64,000 bases of DNA from Stenopsyche tienmushanensis (lineage: Eukaryota; Arthropoda; Insecta; Trichoptera; Stenopsychidae): the NCBI GenBank assembly GCA_008973525.1, contig WACJ01000096.1:62001-126000 (forward strand). The letters are read 5' to 3'. Made by a program: the position numbers and the translations under genes. This document shows positions 37,901-52,900 of the stretch, piece by piece; the first letter of the stretch is position 1; every line of letters begins with the position of its first letter. The notes under the pieces are model-generated. The model worked only from the letters and a program-made list of their open reading frames with translations, searched no databases and was not told the DNA's origin.

Positions 37901-40900
37901 TAACAATTTAAAAAACATACATGTACGCTATATATGTATACATAGATTAGACAGTCACTGCTCCTATGCATCGCCTATGTTCACCAATTAGTAGTTACGC
38001 CGCTGTTTCCAAGCGTCCAGATTTCGGCGGGAATGTCTCGATTTAGTAGCCTTCATCGTGTTGGTGAAGTGTACGATTTCTGTTAGATAAAAATTTCAAT
38101 CCCGAATTTTTCGAGATTACGTCTACTAATCCCGGGATTCTTAAGCACTTAAAACTGTCCGGGATCCCGGGATTGGATACCCTAATTAAGGCTAAACCGT
38201 ATTATCGTGAAAACGAAAATATGCATCATAAATTAAGCAGGAATGAAAGACTATTTTTGATACATGGAATAAGTAATTTAATTTTTCGTTTGCCAAAAGA
38301 CTATTTAAGCCAATGGAGATTATTTTGATAGAATCAATGTTTTGTAAAAGCTATGGCGTTTTGATTCTAATATGCGAATTCCGAACGTTCATGTGATACG
38401 CCCTAATAGATTAAAAATGAATATGATTTCAACTCTTCGTGAATATTTGTCTCCCAATCCCAAACATTTGTTTATAATATTTTGCTCTCTAGCAAATTCT
38501 TAACACATTATTTGCGGGGTTGTTAACTTGGACATGCATTGAACGCGAGAATATCGAGATCACGAAACGTGTTTTTTTTAAAATTTGAAAGTGGAAAAAT
38601 ACTACGAATTGTACGTAAAACATTTAAGCTTTAAAAAGTATATACCAATTAATGTGATGACTGTGTAAAGCATATTGTAGTAAGCAACGCAATCGTACCC
38701 AAAAGCCAATACTTCTTAAAATTGTTAGATTTAGTTAAATGCACTTTGTACGATCTTCCCTAGGAGTAAATATTTTGAGTCTATTTTCAAACGCACATTC
38801 ATTGACTATCTTATTATTCTATGACCAATATTTGTCTTTTGTATAGTAAATATGCATTACATTATTTTTTTGACTAACTGAAAAGTTTTGCTCAGATTGC
38901 TTGCACAATTTAGTTGGTCTTCTATTGCTTATCATGTACGAATATATTTATTATTGACTTTGCTAGAAAATTATTTGATTGTCTATTACTTTCTTCTTAA
39001 TGAATAAGTTGATACCTTTTATTGTTCTTGTTCTAATTTTAATTATAACTTCTGTATCAGGGTTTTTTTCGTAGGTTCCTGGTATTGGTTGAGAAGGCTT
39101 GTCCTAAAAGCAAGACACGTGATGTCATCCTTATGGGCACCGCCGTCTGTGACCCAGTGGTTCAGATCCAATTTATTTGGAACAAGTTTTCATAGACCGC
39201 TAGTTACACCTGCTGACCTTTGTCCATACGCTTATCGATAATTATCCCATGCTTCATTCAAATTATCCTACTGGCGATCCATTCAATTGCGTTCGTTAAA
39301 CAATAAAGTTGTATAAGAACCATTCGCAGCGGTGAGAATCGCTATGATGCAATACTGGTATGTGAACGAGAAAGGAAAAAAGTAGGACATTATAGTCTAA
39401 TGAACTTTTTTGTGATGGTCTTCGTGTTGTAGTCGCAATTACGGACGCGGCATGTTAGTTTGGAATTCGCTTCTTTTTTCTGCTTCTTCCATCACGACTC
39501 ACCATCTAGGTTTGATTTAGTACACGGTGACCTGTAACTGGCGTACAAATTGTAGTTAATGAGGCTTTGACTCGCCAGCGGGAAGCTTTTAGCTTTGGGG
39601 CATCTTTTGATGTGCCCAAACCGAAAAGTATCACGTATGATGAAGTGACCAAGAATAAAAGAACAATGCCCGACGTGCTCTTGGACAGTGCATTTCAGCT
39701 AGATATCCGACTGCGATGGTCGAAGCAAGGTGAATTTTCCATTCTAAAACTTTTTTGTGCCACCTTCTAAAACGTTTTATGTTCTGCATCTTCGTTTTCT
39801 GCGACTTTTAACAATTATAATAAATGCTTCACACCAGCGTTCTCCACGTGCCCATTACGTAAAACATCGCGGACAAACACTGGACAAAGTTGAACATTTA
39901 AAAGACGTGCAGACGGACGAAATTATGCCGAAACGGACCATGAATGTAACGCATTCAAGAGCATTAATTTAACACTCCCACACAGCATACGAAATCAAAA
40001 TAGCAGATGACATCCCACCTATATATGGTAAGATCCCAAAAACGTATCGATGAACTTTAAATTTAATCCATAACAACAACCATTACCAGTTTATTCATAC
40101 CATTATCATATTGAATGCGGGAAGAATATTAATATGTTCTATAACAGCTGATGGTTGCATGCGGGAAGCATATTTTTATGAATAAAGCTGTCTTTAGGGT
40201 AACGTCGGCTAACATTTTGTTACATGATGTTTTTCATATATTTGATGTGCTATTTTTTGCAATCAAAAGTAATTTAAAACCAGTCTAAGAATTTTTAAAA
40301 CTTCGATATCTATACTGATAGCGGAATACTTGATCAATAATATCTTGGAAAAATATTGATTGAAAATGTTGATTATTTTAAAGGTAATTGTATGCAAGTA
40401 TTTTACGCTTGGCATTGAAAGATTACCCACGACAGGTAGCAGACGCGCGCGAAGTTGTCCCGCAAATAATGTGTTAACATAGTAGGCTGATTCCTGAACT
40501 CCTTTTGTAACGATTAGTTCAAATACAAATCGCAGGAAAGTGTTTTACAGCACACCAATACATTTCAATTAATACACCCCTAGTTGTTTTCTAAACCCTC
40601 TTTTCTTCGTTACGGCTTAAACATCGGACCCACCCAGCCGGCATAAGCCCACAATAAAATTAAAACAATATTTTCATTCGTCATGTCAGCGGTCCGAAAT
40701 GCGGACCGGTTGAACGCAAAGACCTCGTGGCCGCTCAGTCCTCATTTAGGACTTTTTGCGGCATTTACGGGAATAAATGCGTACCCATCTGTAAGATCAC
40801 ACACAGAAGCCCCTCAGAGGCAAATTTACATAAGTGGCTCATGACCTTTCAAATTAAGTATTGCATAACTTAACGATGACCAATTTTTTTTATATATTTA

Positions 40901-43900
40901 CAAATTCACCAAGAACGTTTCCTATTGATGGCTGCCAAATAAACACTAAACAACGTAGCGACTTGAAACGTAAGCTTTATAAAGTAGACAGTTTCTATCA
41001 TAATATTTTTTGCGTTCGTTACTGCTCTGCTGTATATCGTTTGTGTTTCCGTTAGAACGCTTGGGCATACAGACACAAATATGCATTATGGCATTATGAT
41101 ATTTTGTGACTCAACTTTATTATTACCAACTATAAAAATTATCTCAATCATTCGATGACGTTCAACTATTTCGCGGAAAGAAATGCCAATAGTCTCGAGA
41201 TAAATTCGCAGTACACAGATGATGATGTAAAATAATTTTTCAAGGGTTTAATTGCACCAAATTATACTTTATGATGGTTGATCATGCAGAGCGAATTGTG
41301 CACGAATTCTTCCACCTTTGCGTCATTTAAAAACTCAAAGGATCCTTTGGTCCATTGAAGATGATCGAAAGGCAATATCAATGCATAGTCTTCTCGTAGT
41401 TATTGAGATTCTTCGGTATTTTAAGCCATTATTTACTTTGTACTTTGGTCACAACATTAAAAAAAATCATGATTCGCATTGTTAGAAGATTTTGTCTCCG
41501 TTTGAAATTATTCCAATCTGTTTACACCATTCATATTGGATGCGTTTATTTACCGAGCGAATTTAGACACCCACATTAATCATTCACCGTACATCATCAT
41601 CCGCTACCATATGAAAATTCATATTCAATCAATTTTCCCATTGTAGAATGGCTTTTAAAACGCCCAATTTAATGACATGTTATCAAATGCAATTGCTAAC
41701 AATTTCGAATAAATATCGGAATCATTGGCGATGGTGCAAATCCATCTTCTTGAATTAGAAGACGACATCAGAATGGAGCACTCTTACAGAGTTAAAATTA
41801 ATAAATGGGAGAGATTGGCCTGGATAATGGTCTCGCAATATTGAAGATTACATCGACCACTTTTATCATGAACAATGATCTGTAATGGAAGAATTAAGGA
41901 CCAATTGCAACTGTGACACCGCAGTTTTCTGAACTGCCTTTTTCTTCGTCTGCACATTTAAAAAGGGAATCGAATCCTCAAGCATGCAGGATGTGACGAA
42001 TCGAAAAGAAAACGCTATGAGCTCCAATTATGGCATGGAAAACTGCTCTTCTGCTTGTGTTTTTTGCTAATGCAATTAGAGCTTCTGTATTTGATGTATG
42101 AATATTCATCACGTAATATATGAAGATGCTCCAAATGGAAAAAAGGTGATTCACTTACGGTTGAACAATAGTGCAATTATCTTGATTGTTATACTTGCAT
42201 TTTCTAAAGCAATTTCACTTCTTCCATTATTGCAATGTACACCACCTTCCATAACAAACATCTTAATGCCTTGCGTGCAAGATTGTATCATCCTGATTTA
42301 TTTGTTGATTTTTTAGCATATAAAATAGCATTGAATCATCTTCATTCCATGAATAGTATTTAGAATGAAATTGCAGTTGGATTAAATGCCAAGACATCGA
42401 ATAATTGAATCATGTCATAACTATTTTATTTGTATTTTACTATTTATCAGATAGCTTATCTTTATTGAAGAAGTGCTAAAAGCTAAATTATTATGCATGT
42501 AATCCATTTGTTAGATAAGAAAAAGAAATGTCTTTAGCTCATATCGAGTAGGTATAGGAAGTGGTTTGTAGATATAAATTGATTCGCAGAAGGAAATGAT
42601 TACACATTCTTTCGTCGTGGTGTGATCACAAATGTGGTAAAAGATGGCATGCGAACATTTTATTCCAAAAATTTGATTACCCCAAATTGAAATAATTTTA
42701 TAATGCGCTATATTATAGGCACCAAAAGTGAAATAACGCAAAAATAATATCCATATTTATCACTATCGTTTATATTTTATCTTCCCTATCTGATTAGTTA
42801 ATAAATGATGTCGTAAAAACACGTCTATATCATATTTCTGTATTGATTAAGATTAACGTTTTTTTTCTAAAATGATCTATTTCAAATTTGAGCCTTGAAT
42901 AATGTATGCCTTTTGGCATTGTTTTATTAATTTCTGGTTAATATGTATATAATTTCAATTTTAAAACCCATTTAAAGCCCAGGATGCTATTTTTAACATG
43001 GCTATTAAATAACGAGACTGGTGGTGAAAATCAATTTTATTGAGGTAGTCTGCCCTTCAACACCCTTCTAGTGGATTAGCCTTCATCATCCGTCTAAGAA
43101 ATGTCATAATTGCCATTTTAGCTACAATTTTATTATGATCCTAGACCCCTGATAACCGTTTGAACTATATAAATTCTCTTGAATATAATTCAACTTAAAT
43201 TTGGACTAATTGGCTGCATGGGAGACCGTAATGATTTCCGTTTTGCAGATTTAATTCGCCGGTTAATCGAGAAGCTGGAACAGGGCTCAAGTATTACATC
43301 CGGGAAATTTGCATGAAGAACTTTTTAAAACTTTTTTTAAATATAACAATCATGTTAATCCTTAATCAAGAGCCGTGGATTTTTTGTATTCTATTTAATT
43401 TTGCTTATATGATTAGATTTTGCGGTTTGTGACCATGGCGCTTATTTCACTCCATTGACCTTTATTAATATCTACCACAATTTATGAATACGGAAAACAT
43501 ATTTTTCTTTTAACATAACTCATAAATTATATAATTTTTTAAAAATATTCTCAGACCACATCTATATTTTTTGGGGGTGTTAAAAGGATAAAATCTAAGG
43601 AAAGTATTCTTTAAGGCGACGATCGAGACTCACAAAATCATAAAATCAATGGATCGTTTACTGTCATCAAGGATGTATCTTGTATTCCAGATTTGGCCAA
43701 AGGTGATCATTATCTATTTCCAGGTTAGAAAATAGACCTTCGTGCATTGATATATAAATGTAATGAATCATTAGCTCATTTTTGGTGAGCATTGGACTCA
43801 GCCACCCGTCCATAGGTGAAGCTCTCGATAAAACTAACTTAACATCATTAGCTCTTATCTTTTTCAAGTAATCTATTTTAAAATTGCCACAGTATAGATT

Positions 43901-46900
43901 GATTGACACATCAAGACATATTTTTATTAAAATCATAGACTACACGAATATGGTTATTCTATATGCATCAATGCCATTTGTGGATTCTTCTTTCTGATCG
44001 TAAGATCAAAAGTCGCAATGAGATATTTGAGAAAAATATTTGAAGAAATAATTTTGTAACCTCTTTAATAACTCAATAACTGTTGGTATCCATAAAGATA
44101 AATAATTTTACCTGTCTATCACTTTATCGTTATTTATTGTTTAAGTGCATTTTTTTCAGCACATAATTTACTTAGATATTAAAAACATTTTTAGTACGTT
44201 ATCCGACAAACGATTTGCAAGGCGGCGTTGAATTTGTCGGACTATATGGATGCAAAAATATAAATAATAGATATTGTTTATTTCCTGAAGAAACCAAATG
44301 TACACTCAAAGCTCTTTTTGTGCGATTTCGAAGTTATGCGGTATATTTTGAAGCAATTTTTATTTATTTTTAATTTCATAAAGAGTACGTATCGAGATAT
44401 TTTGGATAAAATAGGAAATAAATTATCAACACTAACCGAAATTTGAAAACAATATATAATTTGGGACTGTGTAAATCATATTGCATCTGCTATCGTTGAA
44501 TTACGACCACGCTCTTTATTTTGGATTCTATTTCGGATAAAATTGATTTCGTTTTCTTTGCATTTTTTCAATGTTTTGACTATTAAAAATACATTCTCCA
44601 AAGGAATTTCCAAAATTCCAACTACTTACGGAGTTATAGCTATTTTAGTGAGGCGGCAACTTGGCCGGTCCTGCCATAATGAAATCTTTTAACGCGTTTT
44701 TCTCGAAGCTACTTTTTTCAACACGGTTCACATCATATCTCAAGTTTTAATTAATTTAATTCAAACTGGGTACGAACCTTTTCTACATAACCCACTATTA
44801 TTCCTACCAGATTTTTTTTTTGAGGTGGCTTTTAGCGATCCCTTTTTTATGGTATCATTACCAACCATTTTTGATATGGTTTTTCATGGCATATATATGT
44901 TTTTAAAAATGTGGTTGCCAGCCACATCTCCTGTGGGATTCGAACCCGAGATGATCGGATTACGAGTCCAACCGCTTAACGCGGGACTACCTACAGGGAC
45001 TACCAGATTTATGACGAAATTTATTTTTTAATTATTCAAAAAAATTAAAACTGTAACAAAATAAGACTAAAAAATGACTTGACTGAATTTTTTTAAGCAG
45101 TCGCCATTTTATGATTTTTTTTTTTTGAGTTAGGGATTATAGTGACATCTTTACCAATTATGAATTATATTATTAGAAAGAGAAAATCTACACAGAACAA
45201 TGATGACATTGACACTGGGTATACTATTTCTTCCAAAAAAGATAGCGATTTTGAGTCATATCGAAAATTGCAACGAAAATTATTATACAGCGATGACTGT
45301 TTGTAATTAAAATAATTAGTATTTCTCTAGTGGATGTCTGGCATTTGAGATGCCAGATGTCAGACATCCTTAAAATTTTACTAATGATGCAAGACGTCCT
45401 TTAAATGTTACCAAAAATGTTATTTTTTAATTTCATTATTGTTTTCCTGTTTTAACTTTATTAACTTTTTTATGCCATTTTGTATATATTTTATATAGAA
45501 GTTTCAAAGTTATGCGGTTTTTAAAATCCATGGAACGCATCTTCACTTTTTCTATGTCAGTCATGGTTTTTTTGTGCGATTTTCCGCGGAACGCATCTAT
45601 CGCACAACAAAGCTTTTTTGAGAGTTTGCCTCTTGTCTGGCCCACAATCAGTGGTGGAGATGAACATTTGAACGTCCTCACGGTTCTTTTGATATCACAC
45701 ATTGTGGATCGTCCAATTTACAAAAAGATTCAATTCGATTCAGGCGATCAAGAATCTCACTTTTGCATTATTTACATTGACTAAGCTTTGCCGTACATAT
45801 GTACTATATACTTGTATTGGTGTGTCGGATTACAGGGGATGCCGGATTAGACTGGGGATGGATTACTGCCGTTATAGTCATCTCTTATGGCCGCTGCACA
45901 CGAGGCTACTTTTCAAGCTAGTTTTTTGTTTGTTTTGAACCTGAAACATTTTTAATATGAGTTTAAGACTTAACCCAATATACCAACACTTGGTATGTCA
46001 TTGCAAGAGTTTATGGACAATGATGACCAAATAAATACATTCCTAATACAAACAAGATTGTAACTGTCCAGGAGATTTCACCCTCCCGTCTCTGCATATA
46101 AATTGCGTTGTTGGAAATTGGTCATCAAACACTAACAATTCTTGTCACGATCAATCAGATCAAAATAAATCTATGGTATGCTGTTTCCTAAACAATTATA
46201 AATATTATGTATTCATTTCATATTCATCAGGGAGGATGTGCGTTAAAATACGACGTGGCCGATTCCCTCGACGTGCTGTTGCATCCCAGTGATGATTGCG
46301 TACAAGCAACCCTTATAAGATCGATTGCTTTCTTTTGGCTGAATTGGGATTGCTTCAAATGAAACCCAAATGCCAATCTCACGTCACGTGTGTGTGACGA
46401 TGGATCCAAACTTTTATTTCATAGTTCCAAAATAGGCATATACGTCCTCCATGTGGGACGATAAAGTACTCGAGCAGACAGGCGATTATCCTCCGATACG
46501 CTGTGATATGACAAGGCTGTTATCAGACACGAGCTGATGCGCGATTCACGGTCGCGAAGTTTTTGCCTGTCATTGGTGTTTTTATAAATTTCGTTTTTTA
46601 TTATGGCGATTGCACAAAATTGAGCATATCTTCAGTCGTAAATCTGTATGCCGGTCTGACCATAACGAGAGTAGAGGCCATATTTTTTGCTGTCTGTTTT
46701 TATGTAGACAAAGTTTGCAATGTTACTATGAAAATATCGCCCTTATTGCTGAACGATCTGTTTACGTCTCTGGGATACCGTTTCGTCTGTTCGTCTTGTC
46801 ACATGACCTGCCCTCCAAGGGCCGATCATTTCAGCATGCTGCACTCCAGTCATCTTGTTCTTATTTGATCGCACTTTGCTTCCAGCTTGTCAACTTAGAT

Positions 46901-49900
46901 AAATACATTTCTTCGCCTCTTTATATAACATGTCCACATCGATTCGCATCAATGACTCATATGTTGAACCCAAAACGAGTCTACTTATCGATTGACAGCA
47001 AGAGCTACCGAGATTTTGATCGGCGCCCGAGGCGCAAATGTACGCTTTGAAATTTTTATTTTTTTGCCTAGTCCACGTTCGAGTGCAGTTTTAGAATCCA
47101 CATTCAGCACTACTTTTTTTGCGTTTGTTGCTGCAATTTTTTTAGGTCTCAGAATCTAGGTCGTCCACCCTGTATGGCATCGCCGGTTTCATCGAATTCA
47201 CCCATACTTCTAAGAACTTCGCATGACATTTGAAAATCGTTATAAATACCTCGAAGAAAATAGGTCAATATCAGTGGTTCCGCAAGATTTTTTTTGTAAT
47301 GCAATTTGCCATATATTCAACTTCCTATTATGAACCATTCAATACCGGGCTCTTAAACCTTGAGCTTCTGAAGAAATAATGTATTGCCATCCTCGACCTT
47401 AATATCAAAATCTACTTATTGATTGAAATTGTCCTAACATCTACGGTGAGTATGCTTTTTCGAATATCCTTAAATAAATATAAGCCTTTTATCAGAATTC
47501 TCTTATCATATGTAAATATCCATTCGGGCGGTAATCTATATTTATTAAATAGAACAACGGAAATGAGTCGCATTGATAATGACTAAAACCTGTTTCGTAT
47601 ATAAAGACGGTTGTATGCATTGGATATTAGATGATGCTAAAATTTTGCTCCAAAATGTGATATTGAGTGTCAATTCGTGTGGCTTCTATGTGCGATTTAT
47701 TAAATAGATATGATACTAATTTGTTGTTTTGAAAAAAAAAACCGTCTTTTCATCATTGTTTTCAAAATGGACTTGATGCTTGAGGATGAGGTTCGTAGCA
47801 AAGTCTCGCAGTTGGTTCTCTCGAAGCGTCTCATCATATTCATCTCGCGCCAATCCGATAGTAAACAGACCACGTGTGCTATCCCAAAGAGGGTTAACGC
47901 CCTTTTGTACCATGTCCTAATGATTGAAAGCATTTGCATGTCAAAGGACCGTGTATGCTTCACAATATTCTGCTTTTTGTGGACATATTGACATTTTTTT
48001 AATGCGAATTAAAAGTGAAAATCGTCCAGCTTTGTACATTCAGTACTGAAGAAGTGTTACCAATGCAAGTAGATAACTATGTATTGCCGTATGAAGCGAT
48101 AAACACGTCTTCGCAGGAATGTAGAAGACGTGCTCGAGCGATGTTTGCAGAAATATTGACAGTCCAAGAATGCACATAAACGGTTTGCAAACAAGTTCTT
48201 TCAAATTTCATCCAGAAGACAAATGTGCTAGATCTGAGAACCGAATTCAGCTATGATCATGCTTTTTGGAAGTACTTGTTTGACCAACAGCGTCACAAGG
48301 TGATGATTCTAAGCATCAAACGAATACGTAAACAAAACCTACCTCAGATGTCAAAAAAGTTGAACGAAGGTCGGATGGCATTCAAAAGCACCATAACGTC
48401 ATCCTCTAGCTCCAGTCTTGTCATCAATCAAAGCGAGTTGTCTTCCTTCACGCCAGAATATTTCTCGGAATCAAAAAATGATTATTTACGGCAGAAGTTG
48501 TCATACTGGCGATGGATTTACGCCTAGCGAAACGGAAGCAATTAGTCTAATTTTGCTCGGCATTACTCAGTCTTCCGAAATAATATCGGCTTTTCTTCAT
48601 TTTCTTCCGCGTTTTTTATAGCTTATTAGCAGGCGGCTTTTACGCAATGAACTTCGAATATCATAAGTGTATTTTCTTTCGAACGAATGACGCCTCTATG
48701 AGTCATTCTGAAGCGCGTCATTCTCCTTAGTGTGTCATTTGGTTTCATGGCTAGAATTCCAATTTGATATAAGACATCGAATCATTTTATTCTTTATTTT
48801 ATTATATTCGTGACTAATAAATGAATCAGTCGTTGGCCCTGTGTCAATGTGACAAATGAGCTTCCAATAATGCGAAGGTTCAAGTCAAATTGAAATATAT
48901 CAGGGCAATCCATCGACTGGAGGCTTAGACCAAAACTGCCATGCCAATGTTTCAATAACTTATTAAACGACGAGCGTGGATGTTTATATTTTCAGCATAA
49001 CATTAACCTAGATCGGGAGCTCTTAATTAACTGATTTTTGGATCGAGTGTTTTTACACAGCTGGTTAAAATGTTAGATCAACAAAGAGGTTAACTGTATT
49101 TTCATCTGGATCCATTAACTTTTCCTTGACCATGATATATTTACTACAACTCGACTCTAATAATGGGAATATCGATATGAAATATAATAGATACGGGGTT
49201 CATAATTTTTCAGAATTTCATATGGTGTACCAAATACATATCATAGTAGCGCGCTGGTGTTTTTTTTAGCACGGTAACATTAAATTAATCAATAGTAATG
49301 ATTTTTTTTAAAATTTGGTTGGCTTAGTACAAGTCCATGGAATTTGAGATTCTACTAATTTTTAACCAATAGAAAAACATACATTTTAAATACAATAATT
49401 ATTGGTTACATCGTCCCATAGTGAAACGCTTATGTGATTCATCATTGTTGTGGTCACTACTTTCATACCCATTTATATCGGTGAACAATTATTGCCATTT
49501 TTCAATAGTTGTCACTTCTTTACAAACATATTACTAATATAGAATTACGATAATAATATCAAAAGTGTAAATGCCAACTATTAACGAATCAATCTGGTCA
49601 ATAACCTCATCTTCCTTGTTATTTCTAGAAAACAGATTGAATATTATGAAGGAACGTCTACATATTCTTATTTAAACGAGGAGTGTGTATATGCATATAT
49701 TTAGTATGTAATAGTTTCATATACGGCTACAAAAGATCCGCGGTAATCCGGCACCCCCTGTAGTCCGACATCCCAATACAAGTGTTGGACTTCTGGACTG
49801 TCTAAAGCGTATGTATTTAAATTTTAAACCCCAGGAAATCTGGATTGAGGCAATTAAATCCAGGAACCATTGAGAGTTAGGTTCACATACATATTGATAA

Positions 49901-52900
49901 AATGTCGCGCGACTATATAGCGAACAAACAGACATACATGTGTAGAAAAATGAATATATATTGAGACAAACAAATGGTTCTAATGTTAGACCTCCCAAGC
50001 GAAATATAAAGCTATTTCGGAATATTGTTCAATGTCTCCCGTAGCTTAGTGGTTAAGTTCATTTTTGTGCGTGATTTTGGTATCTAGCATTGATTTATTT
50101 TTATTTTTAAGGCGTTCCCACAGAAACAAACAACACTATCGTATATAAAATCGATTCAAATAACACTTACACACAAGCCCGTTACAATTTTTCATTATGT
50201 TTAAAAATAATCAATAGCAACGGCACGCAATGAACTCATTTAGGCGCACTTGCACCCGCGGGCACCATTTTAAAACCAATATATATGTATTGATGCCACT
50301 TTCCTAAATTGGCATTACTATGCCAATTTATATGTGGCTATGTCAAAATTAGGATTTTTTTAAAGGAACGCCATCAGCTGGAAGGCTTTTGAATACCATG
50401 GAAGGTCGAAGAACGCTGACCTAGACTATGCAACGACAGCTCTTCTTCCAGTTGCATACACGATTAGGAAGTGTCGACCTCGCTCAATGTTAATTGAAAT
50501 ACCTGATGTGTATGAGATTCGATTTCATCGAATAGTCTTGATGCAATTCCTGGTGTATTTTAAAAGCATCCAATCACCGACGTTTAAATAAACTTTTTTC
50601 GTCATCATCTTGGCAATATTCCGACCATGATAGCATCGCAGGATTTTAGAATTTGGATGCACTCAAAATCATATGGACTCGATCAGCAATCAATGTATTT
50701 TGGAATAGATTCAAAAGCAAGATAGACTTTGTATCTTGTTTGTGACGTTTTTTGATTGTATATCATGGAGATAATTTTGGCTAAAAATATTATAGCGAAG
50801 CAATAATATATATTTGAATATAAAAATAGGCTTTATTAGCTTTAATCTGAAGAAAGAAGCTTAATCCGATTGTCATATCAATGTTGACGTAACCAGGTCA
50901 TGTGCCTAGGCAAGCGGATGAAAGATTGTTGCTACCGTGGAATATAAGAATAAAAATAGAATAGTTTAATAGAAATTTGTAAAAAATAGATTATACACAC
51001 TCAAGGCATTTATAATACTATATAGCGTTATACACAGAGCGCAAATACATCTTTTACAACCAATTGTTCTCCTATTTATCTTAATTGTCCAATAAAATAA
51101 TTTTTATTGCATAAGCATAAGATCGTTATAACTTTAAATGGTCTCCTTTCCTAACACCGCGGAACAAAATATCATGTAATGCATTCAATGTCGCTCAAAT
51201 ATAAGTGGTCCATATTTTTTGAATGCATATCAAAACCACTATGTATTACCTTTCTTTCATCCATTATTAATAAGTAGATAAGCGTTTTGAACTGAATAAT
51301 TTATTTATTCGTGGCGAACAGTTATATGGGTACTGATTATGTGCCTCGTTTGCGTCCATAATACGTGCTTCTCATTTTTGCATTCACCCACTCTGCTGTG
51401 CTTTGAATATTTTTCTGTTCTATCAAGTCGATTTTTTTAAAAAAATAAATGGACGATTGATTTTTATGGCTGTTTTCATGCTAATCGAGGCCCCGATGTG
51501 AGAACCCATCGTTGCGGTGATTATATCGATATGAAGATGCGCTCAAATCGAAGTTAATATAGGGGGGTGGAATGACCCCGCTCCGGAACCGTACAATTGT
51601 ATGTGTTATGCTTTTGATTTCTATGAATTTCCGATGATCTGTTTATAAATATACAAAATTCGTTCTGAACACTTGTTAAAAAGGCAATGAAAGTGACTGC
51701 CTCACGCGGGTCCGTTTGCTATCGGATTGTAGAAAATTCAAAGAGGAGTAATACGATTGACAGGCGGTAATAAAAAATCGATCATCGTCGGCAAAAAAAA
51801 TATTTTCCATGATGAAACTCCAGTTATGAGGCTTCAGGCAATGCTGACGGAAAGAATGCGTCTTCAAAAGATTAATTCAGTTATCAAAGACGATCGTCGA
51901 TTATAATTAAATAAATCCATCTGTTTGTAGTTTGTGCTTCTGTAGGAACGCTCGAAGTTAGAAGTATTCTATAATATAATATATATTGGTCTAATTTCCT
52001 TGGAACGATGTGATTTGAGAGATTTGACTGGATTGGATTGAAACGCAAAGTTGTCTTAAATGTATGAAAAAATAAATTGCGTGCTTCCGTCTTCCGTCGT
52101 TTCCTTGTCTTCCAACAATGCAGAACGATGCGGATGGTCTCCTCTCAAAAATGAATCGAAGAAAACGCACCATTGGCTACAGTTATTACGCTTAAAAATG
52201 CTATCATAATATGCAGATTTTATTATGTAGAAATTCGATAATTGTCTAAAATTTTCTAATATGATCCGCAAACTATTTCCCCAATGTCATCATCACACTG
52301 TATATAGATTTCATTGTGTCGTTTCCTTCATCGATTCAAATTATTTTACCTCCAGGTTGCGATAAGGGTTTCATTTAATATCAATGCGTGACAATTCGCC
52401 ATAATTTAATGTTCACAAACGTCAGGTTTATGACTCGAACGACATGCACTATCGACGCTAATTGAAGCACCCAGTACATTTTACGTCTTTGAAGACTGGT
52501 TTGACTTAATTATTTTCGTAGACGAAATACAACTCGACCTCTAAAGCGATTTAGTCGATGTTCGATTATCAACAACGTAATTCATCCATCTTCGTGACTA
52601 TAAAATCTTCATAAAGTGACATATATCCATTATCGAATGCAGGTGAAATGCATAGAAGACTTTTCTTTCAACGATCAGTTCTGTGCTCTGTACTCATTCA
52701 GACCCAGGAAATTAAACTTAACTGGATCAAATTTGTTGGTAAGGTGATTTTTTTTCCTAAATCTAAATTTGAACTTGAACCTTTATAATAAGAGTACAGA
52801 ATCTCATTCACTATGCCAACACTTGATATAAAATACGTCACGCCGATAAAATAATAAAATTTAGTTTCTTCGCCGTCCAGGAAGCAGCGTCGGCAATAAA

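Noticed and set aside
44928..44999. Functional tRNA-Thr gene
   Set aside because: Irregular D arm, defective T stem and a mismatch in the acceptor stem make a SINE head or pseudogene more likely.
46563..47050. Overlapping plus-strand frames of 101 and 146 codons
   Set aside because: Two frames over the same bases, odd composition, no domain, and no splice structure linking them to the myosin exons. Probably old repeat DNA.
48225..48621. Plus-strand frame with a serine run, possible gene fragment
   Set aside because: No homolog recognised, and neighbouring frames shift repeatedly. Could be a decayed transposon but nothing supports a specific call.
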